Origin: JAUVAV01 sp965371665
GTDB taxonomy: Bacteria; Oederibacteriota; JAAXVQ01; JAUVAV01
Reading direction: 5' to 3'
DNA: 17,899 nt
Assembly (NCBI GenBank): GCA_965371665.1
Contig: CBDUZI010000066.1
Location: forward strand, 1 to 17,899
The notes beneath the pieces were generated by a model. That model searched no databases. It saw only the letters and a program-made list of their open reading frames with translations, and was not told the origin of the DNA. Below are positions 1 through 7,569 of this stretch, in pieces. Position numbers and translations under genes: made by a program. Position 1 is the first letter of the stretch, and each line of letters begins with the position of its first letter.

Positions 1-26
1 AAAGCGGGCGTTTTATTGATTAAATC

Positions 27-80
27 CCCCTGCCCCCTTTACAAAAGGGGGAGAAAGACTTAAGTCCGACAGACGCCTAG
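27..80 (+). repeat. Dispersed repeat, left copy (inverse of the right window end)
   Basis: This 54-base block matches the reverse complement of 17846-17899 with three mismatches. It has two parts. The first is a C/G-run hairpin core (CCCCCTTT at 33-40 against AAAAGGGGG at 44-52). The second is a tail with GTCCGACAGAC at 64-74. A relative of the hairpin core lies on the other strand at 6676-6711. No coding capacity is seen, so it is probably a genome-wide MITE-like or REP-like element. Its presence at both window ends suggests the contig was cut where assembly met repeat copies. Confidence 0.85.
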
Positions 81-237
81 CCGAGAGAGTCGTGGGAGTT
101 GCGGTAGTATATTTGTTCATAGTGCGTAGCAAAGTTCAGCTTTCGAGAAATATAAAAAAAACAACATGAAGTATTAACGTATGGGAAACAGGAAGTCTAA
201 TATAGTTATAGTTTTTTAAGGAAAGAGGTTTGCGCAG
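81..237. other. rpoD leader region
   Basis: This AT-rich stretch lies between the left repeat and rpoD. A purine-rich ribosome binding site (AAGGAAAGAGG, 218-228) sits about nine bases before the rpoD ATG. I see no convincing -35/-10 pair and no coding sequence. The usual upstream partner dnaG is not in the window. Confidence 0.5.
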
Positions 238-2010
238 ATGGCTAAAGAAATGCACCGGAAAGTAATTAATCCCGGCGAAGTCGAACAACTGCTCGCAAAA
301 GGCCGAAGAAAAGGCTATTTGACTTACAACGATGTCAACAATCTACTGCCTTCCGATATTGTTTCTTCTGATCAGATTGATGACATTCTTATCATGCTGG
401 GTGAGAATGACATCGAAATTGTGGATGCCGACCGGAATGATAAATCTGAAGATCAGGGTTCAATCATCGGTGAATTCGAAGAAGCGGAGCATGAAACACC
501 CAAGGATGCCATGAGCGAGGAAACCCGTTCTGATGATCCGGTCCGGATGTATTTGCATGAGATGGGGAGGGTTCCGCTGCTGACGCGCGAGCAGGAAGTC
601 AGGCTGGCCAAGCGAATCGAAGAGCAGGAGTTGCGGATCGAAAAAGCTGTGCTGGAAGCTCCCTTGACCAGGCGGGAAATACAGGTTTTGCACGATAAGT
701 TGACACAGGGCAAAATTGCGGTTTGCGGAATCGTCAAGCATCACATCGAAGGTGAAATCGCCCCCTCCGTAGAGCGGAGTATGAGCGTCCGGGTGAAGCG
801 GGAGATGAAGGCGGCTTTAAAGAATGATCAGCTAATGAAAAAAATAATGCTCCGTTTGGAAAACTCCAAGCTGGGCGAAAGCCAGAGACGCCAGTTGGAG
901 AAACAGTGTTCTCAGGCGAGTGCCAAACGCTTTAGAGGTCTGAAAAATATTAACTTAAACGCCAAAGAAATGGCCAAATTGATAGATAGGATTAAAGGCC
1001 TGGCGGAAAATTTAAAATCATCCACGCGGAACGTCCGACGTTTACTGGAAAAGCATCGGGTCGAAACCGATCAATTAAAAACCGTGACTAAAGCCTTGAA
1101 GGGCAGCCCCCAGGAAATAAAAAAGCTGGAGCGGGAGACCAGGTTTAAAGCGGAAGAATGGCAGATGCTTATCAAGCAATATCAGGATGAGGTCCGGCAC
1201 TGGCAGCGAATCGAGCATGAAGCCGAGATGAACGCCGGGGGATTGATTGAACTAAGCCGCGAACTCGCTGAGGGAGAAGCGGCGGCCTATGATGCTCGCA
1301 TGGAACTGGTGGAGGCCAACCTGCGTCTGGTGGTTTCCATAGCCAAAAAGTATACTAATCGCGGTCTTCAGTTCCTGGATTTGATTCAGGAAGGCAATAT
1401 CGGGTTGATGCGGGCGGTCGAACGGTTTGAGTACCGGAGAGGTTATAAATTTTCCACCTATGCCACCTGGTGGATTCGGCAGGCCATTACCCGGGCGATT
1501 GCCGATCAGGCCCGGACTATCCGGATTCCCGTCCATATGATAGAGACGATTAATAAGTTGATCAAAGTCTCCAGGGAGCTGGTTCAAATGCATGGGCGTG
1601 AACCAATGCCGGAAGAGATTGCCAAGAAAATGGTGATGCCGGTGGAAAAAGTCCGGGGGATTTTGAAAATCGCTCAGCAGCCTATCTCCCTGGAAACCCC
1701 GATTGGAGAGGAAAAGGATTCCCATCTGGGAGATTTTCTCGAGGACAAGGAAGTGGTTTCGCCCGCTAATGCGGCGGCTTTCCTTCTGCTGCAGGAGCAA
1801 ATCCGTAAGATTTTGCATACCTTGAAGGAACGGGAGGCGGAGGTGCTGCGTCTGCGTTTCGGCATCGGTGACGGTTATCCGCATACCCTGGAAGAGGTGG
1901 GAAATATATTTAATGTTACCCGGGAGCGCGTGCGCCAGATCGAAGCTAAAGCCCTGCGTAAACTCCGCCATCCTTCGCGCAGCCGGAAGCTCAAAGGTTA
2001 TTTGGATTAA
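238..2010 (+). CDS. rpoD: RNA polymerase primary sigma factor RpoD (sigma-70)
   Basis: This is the housekeeping sigma factor, which directs RNA polymerase to -35/-10 promoters. The 590 residues carry the full group 1 layout. Region 1.1 is at about 8-65. Region 1.2 begins at DDPVRMYLHEMG near residue 99. A long, charged non-conserved region spans about 130-355. Region 2 starts at NLRLVVSIAKKYTNRG near residue 361, with the RGYKFSTYATWWIRQ melting segment. Region 3 follows. Region 4 (about 525-580) ends in the helix-turn-helix VTRERVRQIEAKALRKLRHP. The length is close to that of E. coli RpoD, and the large non-conserved region is typical of proteobacterial-type primary sigmas. The ATG has a good purine-rich ribosome binding site, and no domain is missing. 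The gene appears to stand alone, with repeats on both sides. Confidence 0.97.
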   Translation: MAKEMHRKVINPGEVEQLLAKGRRKGYLTYNDVNNLLPSDIVSSDQIDDILIMLGENDIEIVDADRNDKSEDQGSIIGEFEEAEHETPKDAMSEETRSDDPVRMYLHEMGRVPLLTREQEVRLAKRIEEQELRIEKAVLEAPLTRREIQVLHDKLTQGKIAVCGIVKHHIEGEIAPSVERSMSVRVKREMKAALKNDQLMKKIMLRLENSKLGESQRRQLEKQCSQASAKRFRGLKNINLNAKEMAKLIDRIKGLAENLKSSTRNVRRLLEKHRVETDQLKTVTKALKGSPQEIKKLERETRFKAEEWQMLIKQYQDEVRHWQRIEHEAEMNAGGLIELSRELAEGEAAAYDARMELVEANLRLVVSIAKKYTNRGLQFLDLIQEGNIGLMRAVERFEYRRGYKFSTYATWWIRQAITRAIADQARTIRIPVHMIETINKLIKVSRELVQMHGREPMPEEIAKKMVMPVEKVRGILKIAQQPISLETPIGEEKDSHLGDFLEDKEVVSPANAAAFLLLQEQIRKILHTLKEREAEVLRLRFGIGDGYPHTLEEVGNIFNVTRERVRQIEAKALRKLRHPSRSRKLKGYLD

Positions 2011-2036
2011 GCCTAGCGGGAAGGTTGTTGTAATTT

Positions 2037-2317
2037 AGAAGCTGTGAAAAAATTCAATTTTGTTATAAACTCAACAAGTCTCTTCCTCTCCCCTCAGAGA
2101 CTGTGTCATAACCGATTTCCAGAGGTATTTGTGTTACTTTGTCATTCCGAACGTAGTGAGGAATCTCCACGAAAATGCTTAATTTAAAAGGGTGTTTGGA
2201 GATTTCTCGGCTACGCCTCGAAATGACAAACTTAGTGAACTTGCTAAAAAACAGAGTTATGACACAGTCTCTCAAGGGAGGGGAATATCAATATAAATTA
2301 ATTCTTTCACAGCTTCT
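2037..2317. repeat. Nested palindromic element 1 (MITE-like)
   Basis: This 281-base non-coding block is built of inverted repeats nested inside one another. The outer arms AGAAGCTGTGAAA (2037-2049) and its complement (2305-2317) match over 13 bases. The middle arms AGAGACTGTGTCATAAC (2096-2112) and complement (2256-2272) match over 17 bases. The inner arms TTTGTCATT (2138-2146) and AATGACAAA (2222-2230) enclose smaller pairs such as AATCTCC (2162-2168) with GGAGATT (2198-2204). The inner unit resembles the widespread short GTCATTCCGA-type repeats. It fills most of the gap between rpoD and the first tRNA. Short open frames within it are by-products of the repeat. Confidence 0.8.
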
Positions 2318-2372
2318 CAGTGCTTGGTTACGCGAGGCCTGGTTTTTGATATTTGCGCCGGGCAAAATGATT

Positions 2373-2448
<76 letters not shown>

Positions 2449-2561
2449 TGAATTTCGCCTTTGGCGAAATTCAGAGCCGGTGAACAGCAGAACAGTTGAA
2501 CAGTAAAAAAAACTAAAGCATGAAGAAATGGCGGGAATTGAAATTTTGTGCACCTGCGGTC
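2449..2561 (+). repeat. tRNA-3'-end-associated repeat, copy A
   Basis: This repeat starts at the base after the tRNA-Ile CCA. It opens with a perfect 11-base-pair hairpin, TGAATTTCGCC (2449-2459), loop TTT, then the complement (2463-2473). It continues through a GAACAG-rich part and a conserved tail (AAAGCAT..GAAATGGC...CCTGCGGTC). The same module follows tRNA-Val at 2778-2876. The hairpin is not followed by a T-run, so it does not look like an intrinsic terminator. Copy A has about 14 extra bases after AGAGC relative to copy B. Confidence 0.75.
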
Positions 2562-2577
2562 AACTGTTCTACTGCTC
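2482..2577. repeat. Long-spaced inverted repeat after tRNA-Ile
   Basis: An 18-base arm, GAACAGCAGAACAGTTGA (2482-2499), recurs in reverse complement at 2560-2577 with two mismatches and a 60-base spacer. If transcribed, it could form a long stem enclosing most of the tRNA-associated repeat. Function unknown. Confidence 0.65.
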
Positions 2578-2653
2578 AACTGTTCAAAGCCTTTTGCCTA
2601 GAACAATTCTCCGTTAGAACATCAATTGTACAACTCTCATTTTATTTTTCTCC

Positions 2654-2683
2654 TTGACGGGGTGAATTTCCATATTGTATTAT
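2654..2683 (+). promoter_or_regulatory. Sigma-70-type promoter for tRNA-Val
   Basis: A -35 box TTGACG (2654-2659) is separated by 18 bases from a -10 box TATTAT (2678-2683). Transcription would start near 2690, about 11 bases before the mature tRNA. Both boxes are close to the consensus used by RpoD, encoded in this same window. Confidence 0.6.
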
Positions 2684-2700
2684 CACACCTTGATAAAAAC

Positions 2701-2777
<77 letters not shown>

Positions 2778-2876
2778 TGAATTTCGCCTTTGGCGAAATT
2801 CAGAGCAGTTGAACAGGCGATAAAAACCAAAGCATTAAAGAAATGGCACGAATGGAAGTTTTGCGCCCCTGCGGTC
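2778..2876 (+). repeat. tRNA-3'-end-associated repeat, copy B
   Basis: This second copy of the module starts at the base after the tRNA-Val CCA. Hairpin arms are 2778-2788 and 2792-2802. The first 30 bases, through CAGAGC, are identical to copy A. The tail is diverged but alignable to GCGGTC at 2871-2876. It ends about 45 bases before the zinc-ribbon gene. Confidence 0.75.
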
Positions 2877-2921
2877 TACTTCCGGTTTTAAAATTCACAG
2901 TTATATACGGGAGGCAGCGGG

Positions 2922-3656
2922 GTGAATCAGCCTTTGACCGAGAACGCCCAGATGTTAAAAACTCAGCTTGGTATTCTGATTCACTTGCAGAAGCAGGATG
3001 AAAAGATGATCTGCCTGCGCAGTCAGATAAAGGGTTTAAAAGAAAAAATTGAAACGGAAGAGGGAAGACTACGGGAAGAGAGGGATGCTCTGACCGGCCG
3101 GAAGCGGGAATTAGAGCAGTTAAGAAAGGAGCGCCATGGCGTGGAACTCTCCCTTAAGGAAAAACAAGCGCTTGTCCAGAAGCTGGGGGGGCAATTGTTC
3201 GAGGTGAAAACCAACGAGGCCTACAATACGCTGGCTTCTGAAATCAAGCAGCACAAGCAGGCGAACAGCCTTTTAGAGGAACGGATTCTGGAAATGATGA
3301 TGGCTGAGGATGATCTGCTGGCCGGAATTGATCAGGCCGAAAAAGCGTTGGCCGGGGAGGAGCAAAGCGGGACGGCGCTTAAGGATGAGATCCAGAGGGA
3401 AATCAGCGGCTGGGAAAAGGAAATTGACGATTTGCAGGCGCAATGGGATAGTTCATCCCAAGAGGTTAAACCGGTTTATTTGGACCGTTATTGCCGTTTG
3501 CGGGAGGCCAAGGGCGGCCGGGCCTTAGTTAAGATCGAGAATAATATTTGCACCGGATGCCGCCTGGCGATCCGGCCCCAGGCCGTGATAGAATTGCAGA
3601 AGTATCGTGAATTGCTCTGCTGTGATAATTGCGCCCGCCTATTGTATGTTGAGTAA
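2922..3656 (+). CDS. C4-type zinc-ribbon, coiled-coil protein (DUF164/CdsZ-like family)
   Basis: This 244-residue protein has a long charged helical coiled coil (about 15-175) followed by a C-terminal zinc ribbon. The four zinc ligands are C210-x2-C213 (CTGC) and C234-x2-C237 (CDNC). This architecture matches the bacterial zf-RING_7/DUF164 family, seen next to varied genes and proposed to bind nucleic acid or act as a protein scaffold; no enzyme activity is evident. The GTG start is chosen because a strong GGGAGG ribosome binding site (2909-2914) sits seven bases upstream. The stop codon overlaps the kdsD ATG by one base, so it is the first gene of the LPS operon and probably co-translated with it. 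Its role in that operon is not known. Confidence 0.85.
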   Translation: MNQPLTENAQMLKTQLGILIHLQKQDEKMICLRSQIKGLKEKIETEEGRLREERDALTGRKRELEQLRKERHGVELSLKEKQALVQKLGGQLFEVKTNEAYNTLASEIKQHKQANSLLEERILEMMMAEDDLLAGIDQAEKALAGEEQSGTALKDEIQREISGWEKEIDDLQAQWDSSSQEVKPVYLDRYCRLREAKGGRALVKIENNICTGCRLAIRPQAVIELQKYRELLCCDNCARLLYVE

Positions 3657-4636
3657 TGGCCACCCGACGTTTTCTTTCCCCAGTTATTAAAGACGCCCGG
3701 CGCGTGCTTAGCATTGAAGCCAGGGCGATTAAGGATTTAATTCGGCAAGTTGGCCCGGAGTTCGAAAGAGCCGTGGAGTTGATTTATGCCTGCCCGGGCC
3801 GGGTAGTAGTTACCGGTTTAGGCAAATCCGGAGTGATCGGACAGAAAATTGCCGCTACGCTGGCTTCCACGGGTACTCCGGCTATTTTTCTGCATGCCGC
3901 CGAAGCGCTGCACGGAGATCTCGGTATGCTGGTACGCCAAGATATCGTACTGGCCATTTCTAATTCCGGAAAAACGGAAGAACTTGTCAGGCTGTTGCCC
4001 CAGATGAAACGTCTGGGGGTTAATTTGATAGCCATGACGGGCGACCTTGCCAGCGTCCTGGCTGTTCATGCCGAGGTGGTGTTGAGCGTAGGCGTGAAGG
4101 AAGAGGCCTGCCCGCTCGGTTTAGCGCCTACGGCCAGCACTACTGCGGTACTGGCCATGGGTGATGCCCTGGCAGTAGCCTTGATGAACCGGCGTCAATT
4201 TAAACCTGAGGATTTTTCCCAACTGCACCCCGGCGGGGATCTGGGCAAGCGCTTGATAAAAATCAAGGATATCATGCATACGGGCTCAGCTATTCCGCGG
4301 GTCCGGGTTAATTCCACGCTGGAGAACACGATTCATGAAATGACGCGCAAGCGCTTTGGCTGCGTGGGCGTAGTGAATGACCAGGGACGATTGGCCGGGA
4401 TTTTTACGGACGGGGATTTACGCCGCTTGCTGGAGCGCGGGAAGATGACCGTGCCGTTAATTATCCGGAAGGTCATGACCACTAAGCCCATTGTTTTACG
4501 TGAAGATGAGTTGGCGATCAAAGCGGTCCGGGTCATGCAGGATAACCGTATCTTTGTTCTTCTGATAGTGGATAACAAAAAGCATCTCCGGGGGATCCTG
4601 CATTTTCTGGATCTGCTGGATGCCGGGGTGGTTTGA
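3656..4636 (+). CDS. kdsD: Arabinose-5-phosphate isomerase (Kdo pathway)
   Basis: The enzyme interconverts D-ribulose-5-phosphate and D-arabinose-5-phosphate, the first committed step toward Kdo, the sugar joining lipid A to the LPS core. The 326 residues start with a SIS sugar-isomerase domain (about 35-180). It shows TGLGKSG near residue 53, ISNSGKTEE near 101 and the family signature HPGGDLGKRL near 191. Two CBS domains follow (about 208-265 and 275-325), thought to bind a regulatory ligand. The length matches E. coli KdsD. The ATG overlaps the preceding stop by one base, and the stop overlaps the start of kdsC by one base. That tight coupling and the adjacent KdsC phosphatase make the Kdo role confident. 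Other SIS-CBS isomerases, such as GutQ, cannot be ruled out by sequence alone. Confidence 0.94.
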   Translation: MATRRFLSPVIKDARRVLSIEARAIKDLIRQVGPEFERAVELIYACPGRVVVTGLGKSGVIGQKIAATLASTGTPAIFLHAAEALHGDLGMLVRQDIVLAISNSGKTEELVRLLPQMKRLGVNLIAMTGDLASVLAVHAEVVLSVGVKEEACPLGLAPTASTTAVLAMGDALAVALMNRRQFKPEDFSQLHPGGDLGKRLIKIKDIMHTGSAIPRVRVNSTLENTIHEMTRKRFGCVGVVNDQGRLAGIFTDGDLRRLLERGKMTVPLIIRKVMTTKPIVLREDELAIKAVRVMQDNRIFVLLIVDNKKHLRGILHFLDLLDAGVV

Positions 4637-5187
4637 TGCGGAAAGATTCCCTGGGGGCGGTTCGTTTCAAGGACATACGTTTTTTAGTTTGTGATGTGGA
4701 CGGCGTGCTGACCAAGGGAGACATCATACTCGATGCCCGGGGCGGAGAAATTAAACAATTCTCGGTTCAGGACGGCCTGGGTTTGGTAATGGCCCGGTTG
4801 GGAGGTCTGCAAACGGCTTTTCTTTCGGGACGTCAAAGCCGGGTGGTAGACCTGCGCGCCAAGACTTGCGGTGTCGAACTGGTTATGCAGGGAAGGAAGC
4901 AAAAGGTTCCGGCTTTTAAAGAACTCTGTCGCCGGGCCGGCATCCCGCATACCGCGGCCGCATATATGGGAGACGATCTGCCGGATCTTCCGGTTTGTGA
5001 ATATGCCGGTTTATTTATTGCCGTAAAGAACGCCGTTAGGGAGGTAAAGCAGGCCGCCCATTACATAACCCGCGCCGCCGGAGGCCAGGGTGCGGTCAGA
5101 GAAGTAGTAGAACGAATCCTTCGCGCCCAAGGTACCTGGTCCCAGGTAAAAGCCCGAGTTCTCGGACGCCATAATGCAACGGATTAA
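4636..5187 (+). CDS. kdsC: 3-deoxy-D-manno-octulosonate-8-phosphate phosphatase
   Basis: This HAD-family phosphatase removes phosphate from Kdo-8-phosphate to release Kdo. Motif I is DVDGVL (nucleophile D20, acid D22). Motif II is LSGRQS (S64), and motif IV is GDDLPD (112-117). There is no large cap domain, as expected for the tetrameric KdsC type of about 180 residues. I start at the ATG at 4636, which overlaps the kdsD stop by one base; an in-frame TTG one codon earlier is possible. The 3' end overlaps the next gene by 14 bases. kdsA, kdsB and waaA, needed to finish Kdo activation and transfer, are not in the window. Confidence 0.93.
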   Translation: MRKDSLGAVRFKDIRFLVCDVDGVLTKGDIILDARGGEIKQFSVQDGLGLVMARLGGLQTAFLSGRQSRVVDLRAKTCGVELVMQGRKQKVPAFKELCRRAGIPHTAAAYMGDDLPDLPVCEYAGLFIAVKNAVREVKQAAHYITRAAGGQGAVREVVERILRAQGTWSQVKARVLGRHNATD

Positions 5188-6070
5188 AAATAATTTAATA
5201 TATATAACCCTCAAGGGCTTGAAATTCTCGGTCCGATGGCTGCCGTACCGGATCGCGCTTTTTCTGGGTGGTTTGCTGGGAGCATGTTTTTATGCCTGGG
5301 TTCCCCGGGAACGGGAAAAAGCGCGCCAAAATCTCGGCCTGGCTTTTCCGGATATGAGCGGGCCGGAAAAGTCTGTCCTGACCCGCCGGATTTTTATTTC
5401 TATCGGCCGCAATGCCCTGGAATTCATGAAAATGAACTCATACACTACGGAGCAAATCATCAGCTTGGTGGAAGGGGTGGAGGGACGCGAGCATATGGAA
5501 AACGCCCATAACCAGGGACAAGGTGTGATCTGCCTGACAGCCCATCTGGGAAATTGGGAAATTCTCCCCATTTTCACCAACCAACAGGGATGGCCCTCAG
5601 CCGTGGTAGCCCAGCGGCTTTATGATACCCGCCTGGATGAGATGCTGAACCGATTTCGCGAGGAACGGGGCGTGGTAGTAATTAAGCGGGGAAATATTAC
5701 TCGCGGGATTATTCGGTGTTTGCGCTCGAACATGCTGCTGGGTGTTCTGAATGATCAGGATACGGACGTGGATGCGCGATGGGCGCCTTTTTTCGGGCGT
5801 CCGGCCAAAACCCCGGTGGGCATCCTGCGTTTGGCGAGAAAAACCGGAGCCAGGATAGTCCCGGTATTTATTGCCCGGCAGGCTTCCGGCCGAAACCGGA
5901 TTTACCTTGAACCCGCGATTGCACTTCCGAAGACAGGTGATGAAGAGAACGATTTGCTGGAAGGAGCCCGGCTTTGCAATCAGCAGATAGAGAAATACGT
6001 CCGTCGTTTTCCGGAACAATGGGTTTGGTTTCATTCGCGCTGGAAGAGCCGGCCGGGGAATGAGAAATAA
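5174..6070 (+). CDS. Lipid A biosynthesis lauroyl/myristoyl-type acyltransferase (LpxL/HtrB family)
   Basis: This inner-membrane enzyme adds a secondary acyl chain to Kdo-bearing lipid A. The 298 residues show an N-terminal hydrophobic segment (about 20-45). The catalytic HX4E motif HLGNWE is H124 to E129. Also present are the family block around NDQD and PFFGRPAKTPVG, and the C-terminal PEQWVWFHSRWKSRP signature. Length matches the LABLAT family (about 300). It overlaps kdsC by 14 bases and stops three bases before lptC, so Kdo synthesis, late acylation and export are encoded together. Which acyl chain and position are used cannot be read from the sequence, so I give no specific gene symbol. 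Confidence 0.9.
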   Translation: MQRIKNNLIYITLKGLKFSVRWLPYRIALFLGGLLGACFYAWVPREREKARQNLGLAFPDMSGPEKSVLTRRIFISIGRNALEFMKMNSYTTEQIISLVEGVEGREHMENAHNQGQGVICLTAHLGNWEILPIFTNQQGWPSAVVAQRLYDTRLDEMLNRFREERGVVVIKRGNITRGIIRCLRSNMLLGVLNDQDTDVDARWAPFFGRPAKTPVGILRLARKTGARIVPVFIARQASGRNRIYLEPAIALPKTGDEENDLLEGARLCNQQIEKYVRRFPEQWVWFHSRWKSRPGNEK

Positions 6071-6073
6071 AAC

Positions 6074-6637
6074 ATGTTAAAATTTAACGGCCTCTGGGGA
6101 TTAGTGATACTTGTAGCTTTAGGCGGCTGTACCCGGGAACCGCCGCCGGTTCGCTTGGATCCGATAATGCAGGGGGCGGAAGCTCCGACCTTTTTTTTCG
6201 AGGGTTTTCGCATGGTTTCCACGCGGGCCGGAGAAACGGAGTGGGAATTCCAGGCCCGGACCGCCCAGATATATGAGAAGAAAAACGCGGCCCGAGCTCT
6301 GGATATTAAGGTTATTTATTGGCAAGGGGGGCGCGTGGTTTCAACTTTGACCGCCCGTCATGGTTTTTTAAGAACCGATAACAAAGATATACGCGCCGAG
6401 GAGAATGTGGTTATGGTATCCGAGGAAGGAACGACGCTCAGAACGGAACGGCTGGATTGGGATCAAAAAGCGGGGTTGATTAAAACCGATTTACCGGTTA
6501 CGGTTGAGCGCGCGCAGGACATCTTGACCGGCATTGGACTGGAGGCGGACAGGGAATTGAAGAATATCAAGATTCTCGCGGAGGTTAAAATCAAGGTTCG
6601 TTCAGTCCGGGATTTGGGAGTGCCGGCCGGGAAATGA
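6074..6637 (+). CDS. lptC: LPS export periplasmic protein LptC-like lipoprotein
   Basis: LptC takes LPS from the LptBFG transporter and passes it to LptA. The 187-residue product begins with a hydrophobic segment ending in a lipobox, VALGGC, with Cys19, so here the anchor may be a lipid rather than the transmembrane helix of E. coli LptC. The body is a beta-rich repeated-strand domain of the LptC/OstA type: an N-terminal FEGFRMVSTRAGETEWEF block, then ADNKDIRAEENVVMVSEEG-like strands. The assignment rests on this pattern and on the position directly before the lptA-like gene and lptB. Gene boundaries are tight: three bases after the acyltransferase and an ATGA overlap with the next frame. Confidence 0.85.
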   Translation: MLKFNGLWGLVILVALGGCTREPPPVRLDPIMQGAEAPTFFFEGFRMVSTRAGETEWEFQARTAQIYEKKNAARALDIKVIYWQGGRVVSTLTARHGFLRTDNKDIRAEENVVMVSEEGTTLRTERLDWDQKAGLIKTDLPVTVERAQDILTGIGLEADRELKNIKILAEVKIKVRSVRDLGVPAGK

Positions 6638-7539
6638 GGATGCTAAGCGGAAATTTGAAATGTTTAATTATTGAGTTCCCCCTTTGGAAAAGGGGGTTAG
6701 GGGGATTTTATAATAATAAATCAGATTTGATACTCCGGAATTCATTTCGGGGTAGTTTATTTTCGGCCATGGTTCTTATCCTCTTGGGTTTAGTTGGAGG
6801 CTGCGCGCCCTGGAGAGCGGTCTGGACCGGACCAGCCTTGAAGCCGACGGTCTCGGAGGAGAAAAAGGAGACTCCGGCCCAAAAATCCCATTCCGGGATA
6901 GAAGCTCCGGATAAACGCCGGGAGACTACCGGCGGAGACCAACCGGTTAACATCACCTCGGATCGTATGCATTACCAGGGGCAGGGCCGGGTGACGGTAT
7001 TTCGCGGGAAAGTCAGGGTTAATCAGGGGACTTCCTGGCTTTTTACTCCTTATCTGGAAGTCAGATCAGAAGATGGCCTGGCTTTGGCGCGCCAGGGAAT
7101 ACGGGTGGTCGATTATATGCGGGATGTTACGGTTACGGCGCGGGAGCTTAAATACTATAAAGATCTTTCCCGGTTAACCATTCGGAAAAAAGTTTGCTTG
7201 CAGACCCGGGACGAGCGGGGAAACCAGCTGCGGATTTACAGCCGGACTATGGAATGGAACGCAAAAAGCAATGTGGCCGTGGCCCGGGAAAAGGTAGTGG
7301 TTCATTATCTTAATATCACGGCCACGGCCGGGAATATGACCTACGATCATGAACGGCAGGTGCTGGTTCTGACTCAGGGGCCAGGGAAAAAAGATTTTTT
7401 GCCCGAGGTTTTACGCGGGCAGGACACGCTTAACGGAGAAATTATCACGCTGAATGTGAAGCTGCAGAAATACGAAGCACAAGGCTCGGCCCGGGCGGTT
7501 TTCATTCCCTCCGGGGAGAAAGGAAATCGGTCGCGATGA
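6634..7539 (+). CDS. lptA: LptA-like (OstA domain) LPS transport protein, probable lipoprotein
   Basis: LptA bridges the periplasm and carries LPS from the inner to the outer membrane. An OstA-type beta-jellyroll begins near residue 104 (VNITSDRMHYQGQ), followed by many short strands (FRGKVRVNQG, LYVEVR-like, TATAGNMTYDHE), with lptB next. The ATG at 6634 overlaps the lptC stop as ATGA, suggesting translational coupling. A copy of a short dispersed repeat (6676-6711) reads through in frame as residues about 15-26. The true secretion signal follows: a hydrophobic run at 45-54 and lipobox LVGGC with Cys57. Alternative starts are TTG 6727 (a normal-looking signal with two Arg) and ATG 6769 (very short, no positive charge). 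Classical LptA is soluble, so a lipobox here is unusual. Confidence 0.8.
   Translation: MRMLSGNLKCLIIEFPLWKRGLGGFYNNKSDLILRNSFRGSLFSAMVLILLGLVGGCAPWRAVWTGPALKPTVSEEKKETPAQKSHSGIEAPDKRRETTGGDQPVNITSDRMHYQGQGRVTVFRGKVRVNQGTSWLFTPYLEVRSEDGLALARQGIRVVDYMRDVTVTARELKYYKDLSRLTIRKKVCLQTRDERGNQLRIYSRTMEWNAKSNVAVAREKVVVHYLNITATAGNMTYDHERQVLVLTQGPGKKDFLPEVLRGQDTLNGEIITLNVKLQKYEAQGSARAVFIPSGEKGNRSR
6676..6711 (-). repeat. Short G/C-run hairpin repeat inserted at the lptA start
   Basis: The block has a CCCCCTTT..AAAAGGGGG hairpin (6678-6696) followed by GGGGGA. Read on the - strand it matches the hairpin core at 22-52, both beginning AAATCCCCCT, and lies in the same orientation as the copy at 17869-17899. 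It lacks the GTCCGACAGAC tail of the end copies. It sits between the coupled start codon and the signal peptide of the lptA-like gene and keeps the frame open. Confidence 0.7.
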
Positions 7540-7569
7540 TAATACTCATTCTGAAAACAGGAGATAAGT

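Noticed and set aside
457..744. Overlapping - strand frames of 94 codons in rpoD
   Set aside because: Both are antisense to the conserved region 1.2 and the non-conserved region of rpoD.
1252..1971. Long open frame (239 codons) on the - strand
   Set aside because: It lies wholly inside rpoD, whose conserved regions 2-4 account for this DNA; the antisense product has no recognisable domain.
2063..2275. Small open frames in the rpoD-tRNA gap
   Set aside because: They coincide with the nested palindromic element and have no ribosome binding site or domain.
2449..2473. Rho-independent terminator after tRNA-Ile (and the twin at 2778-2802)
   Set aside because: The hairpin is strong but A/T-mixed and not followed by a T-run; the identical copies fit a repeat better.
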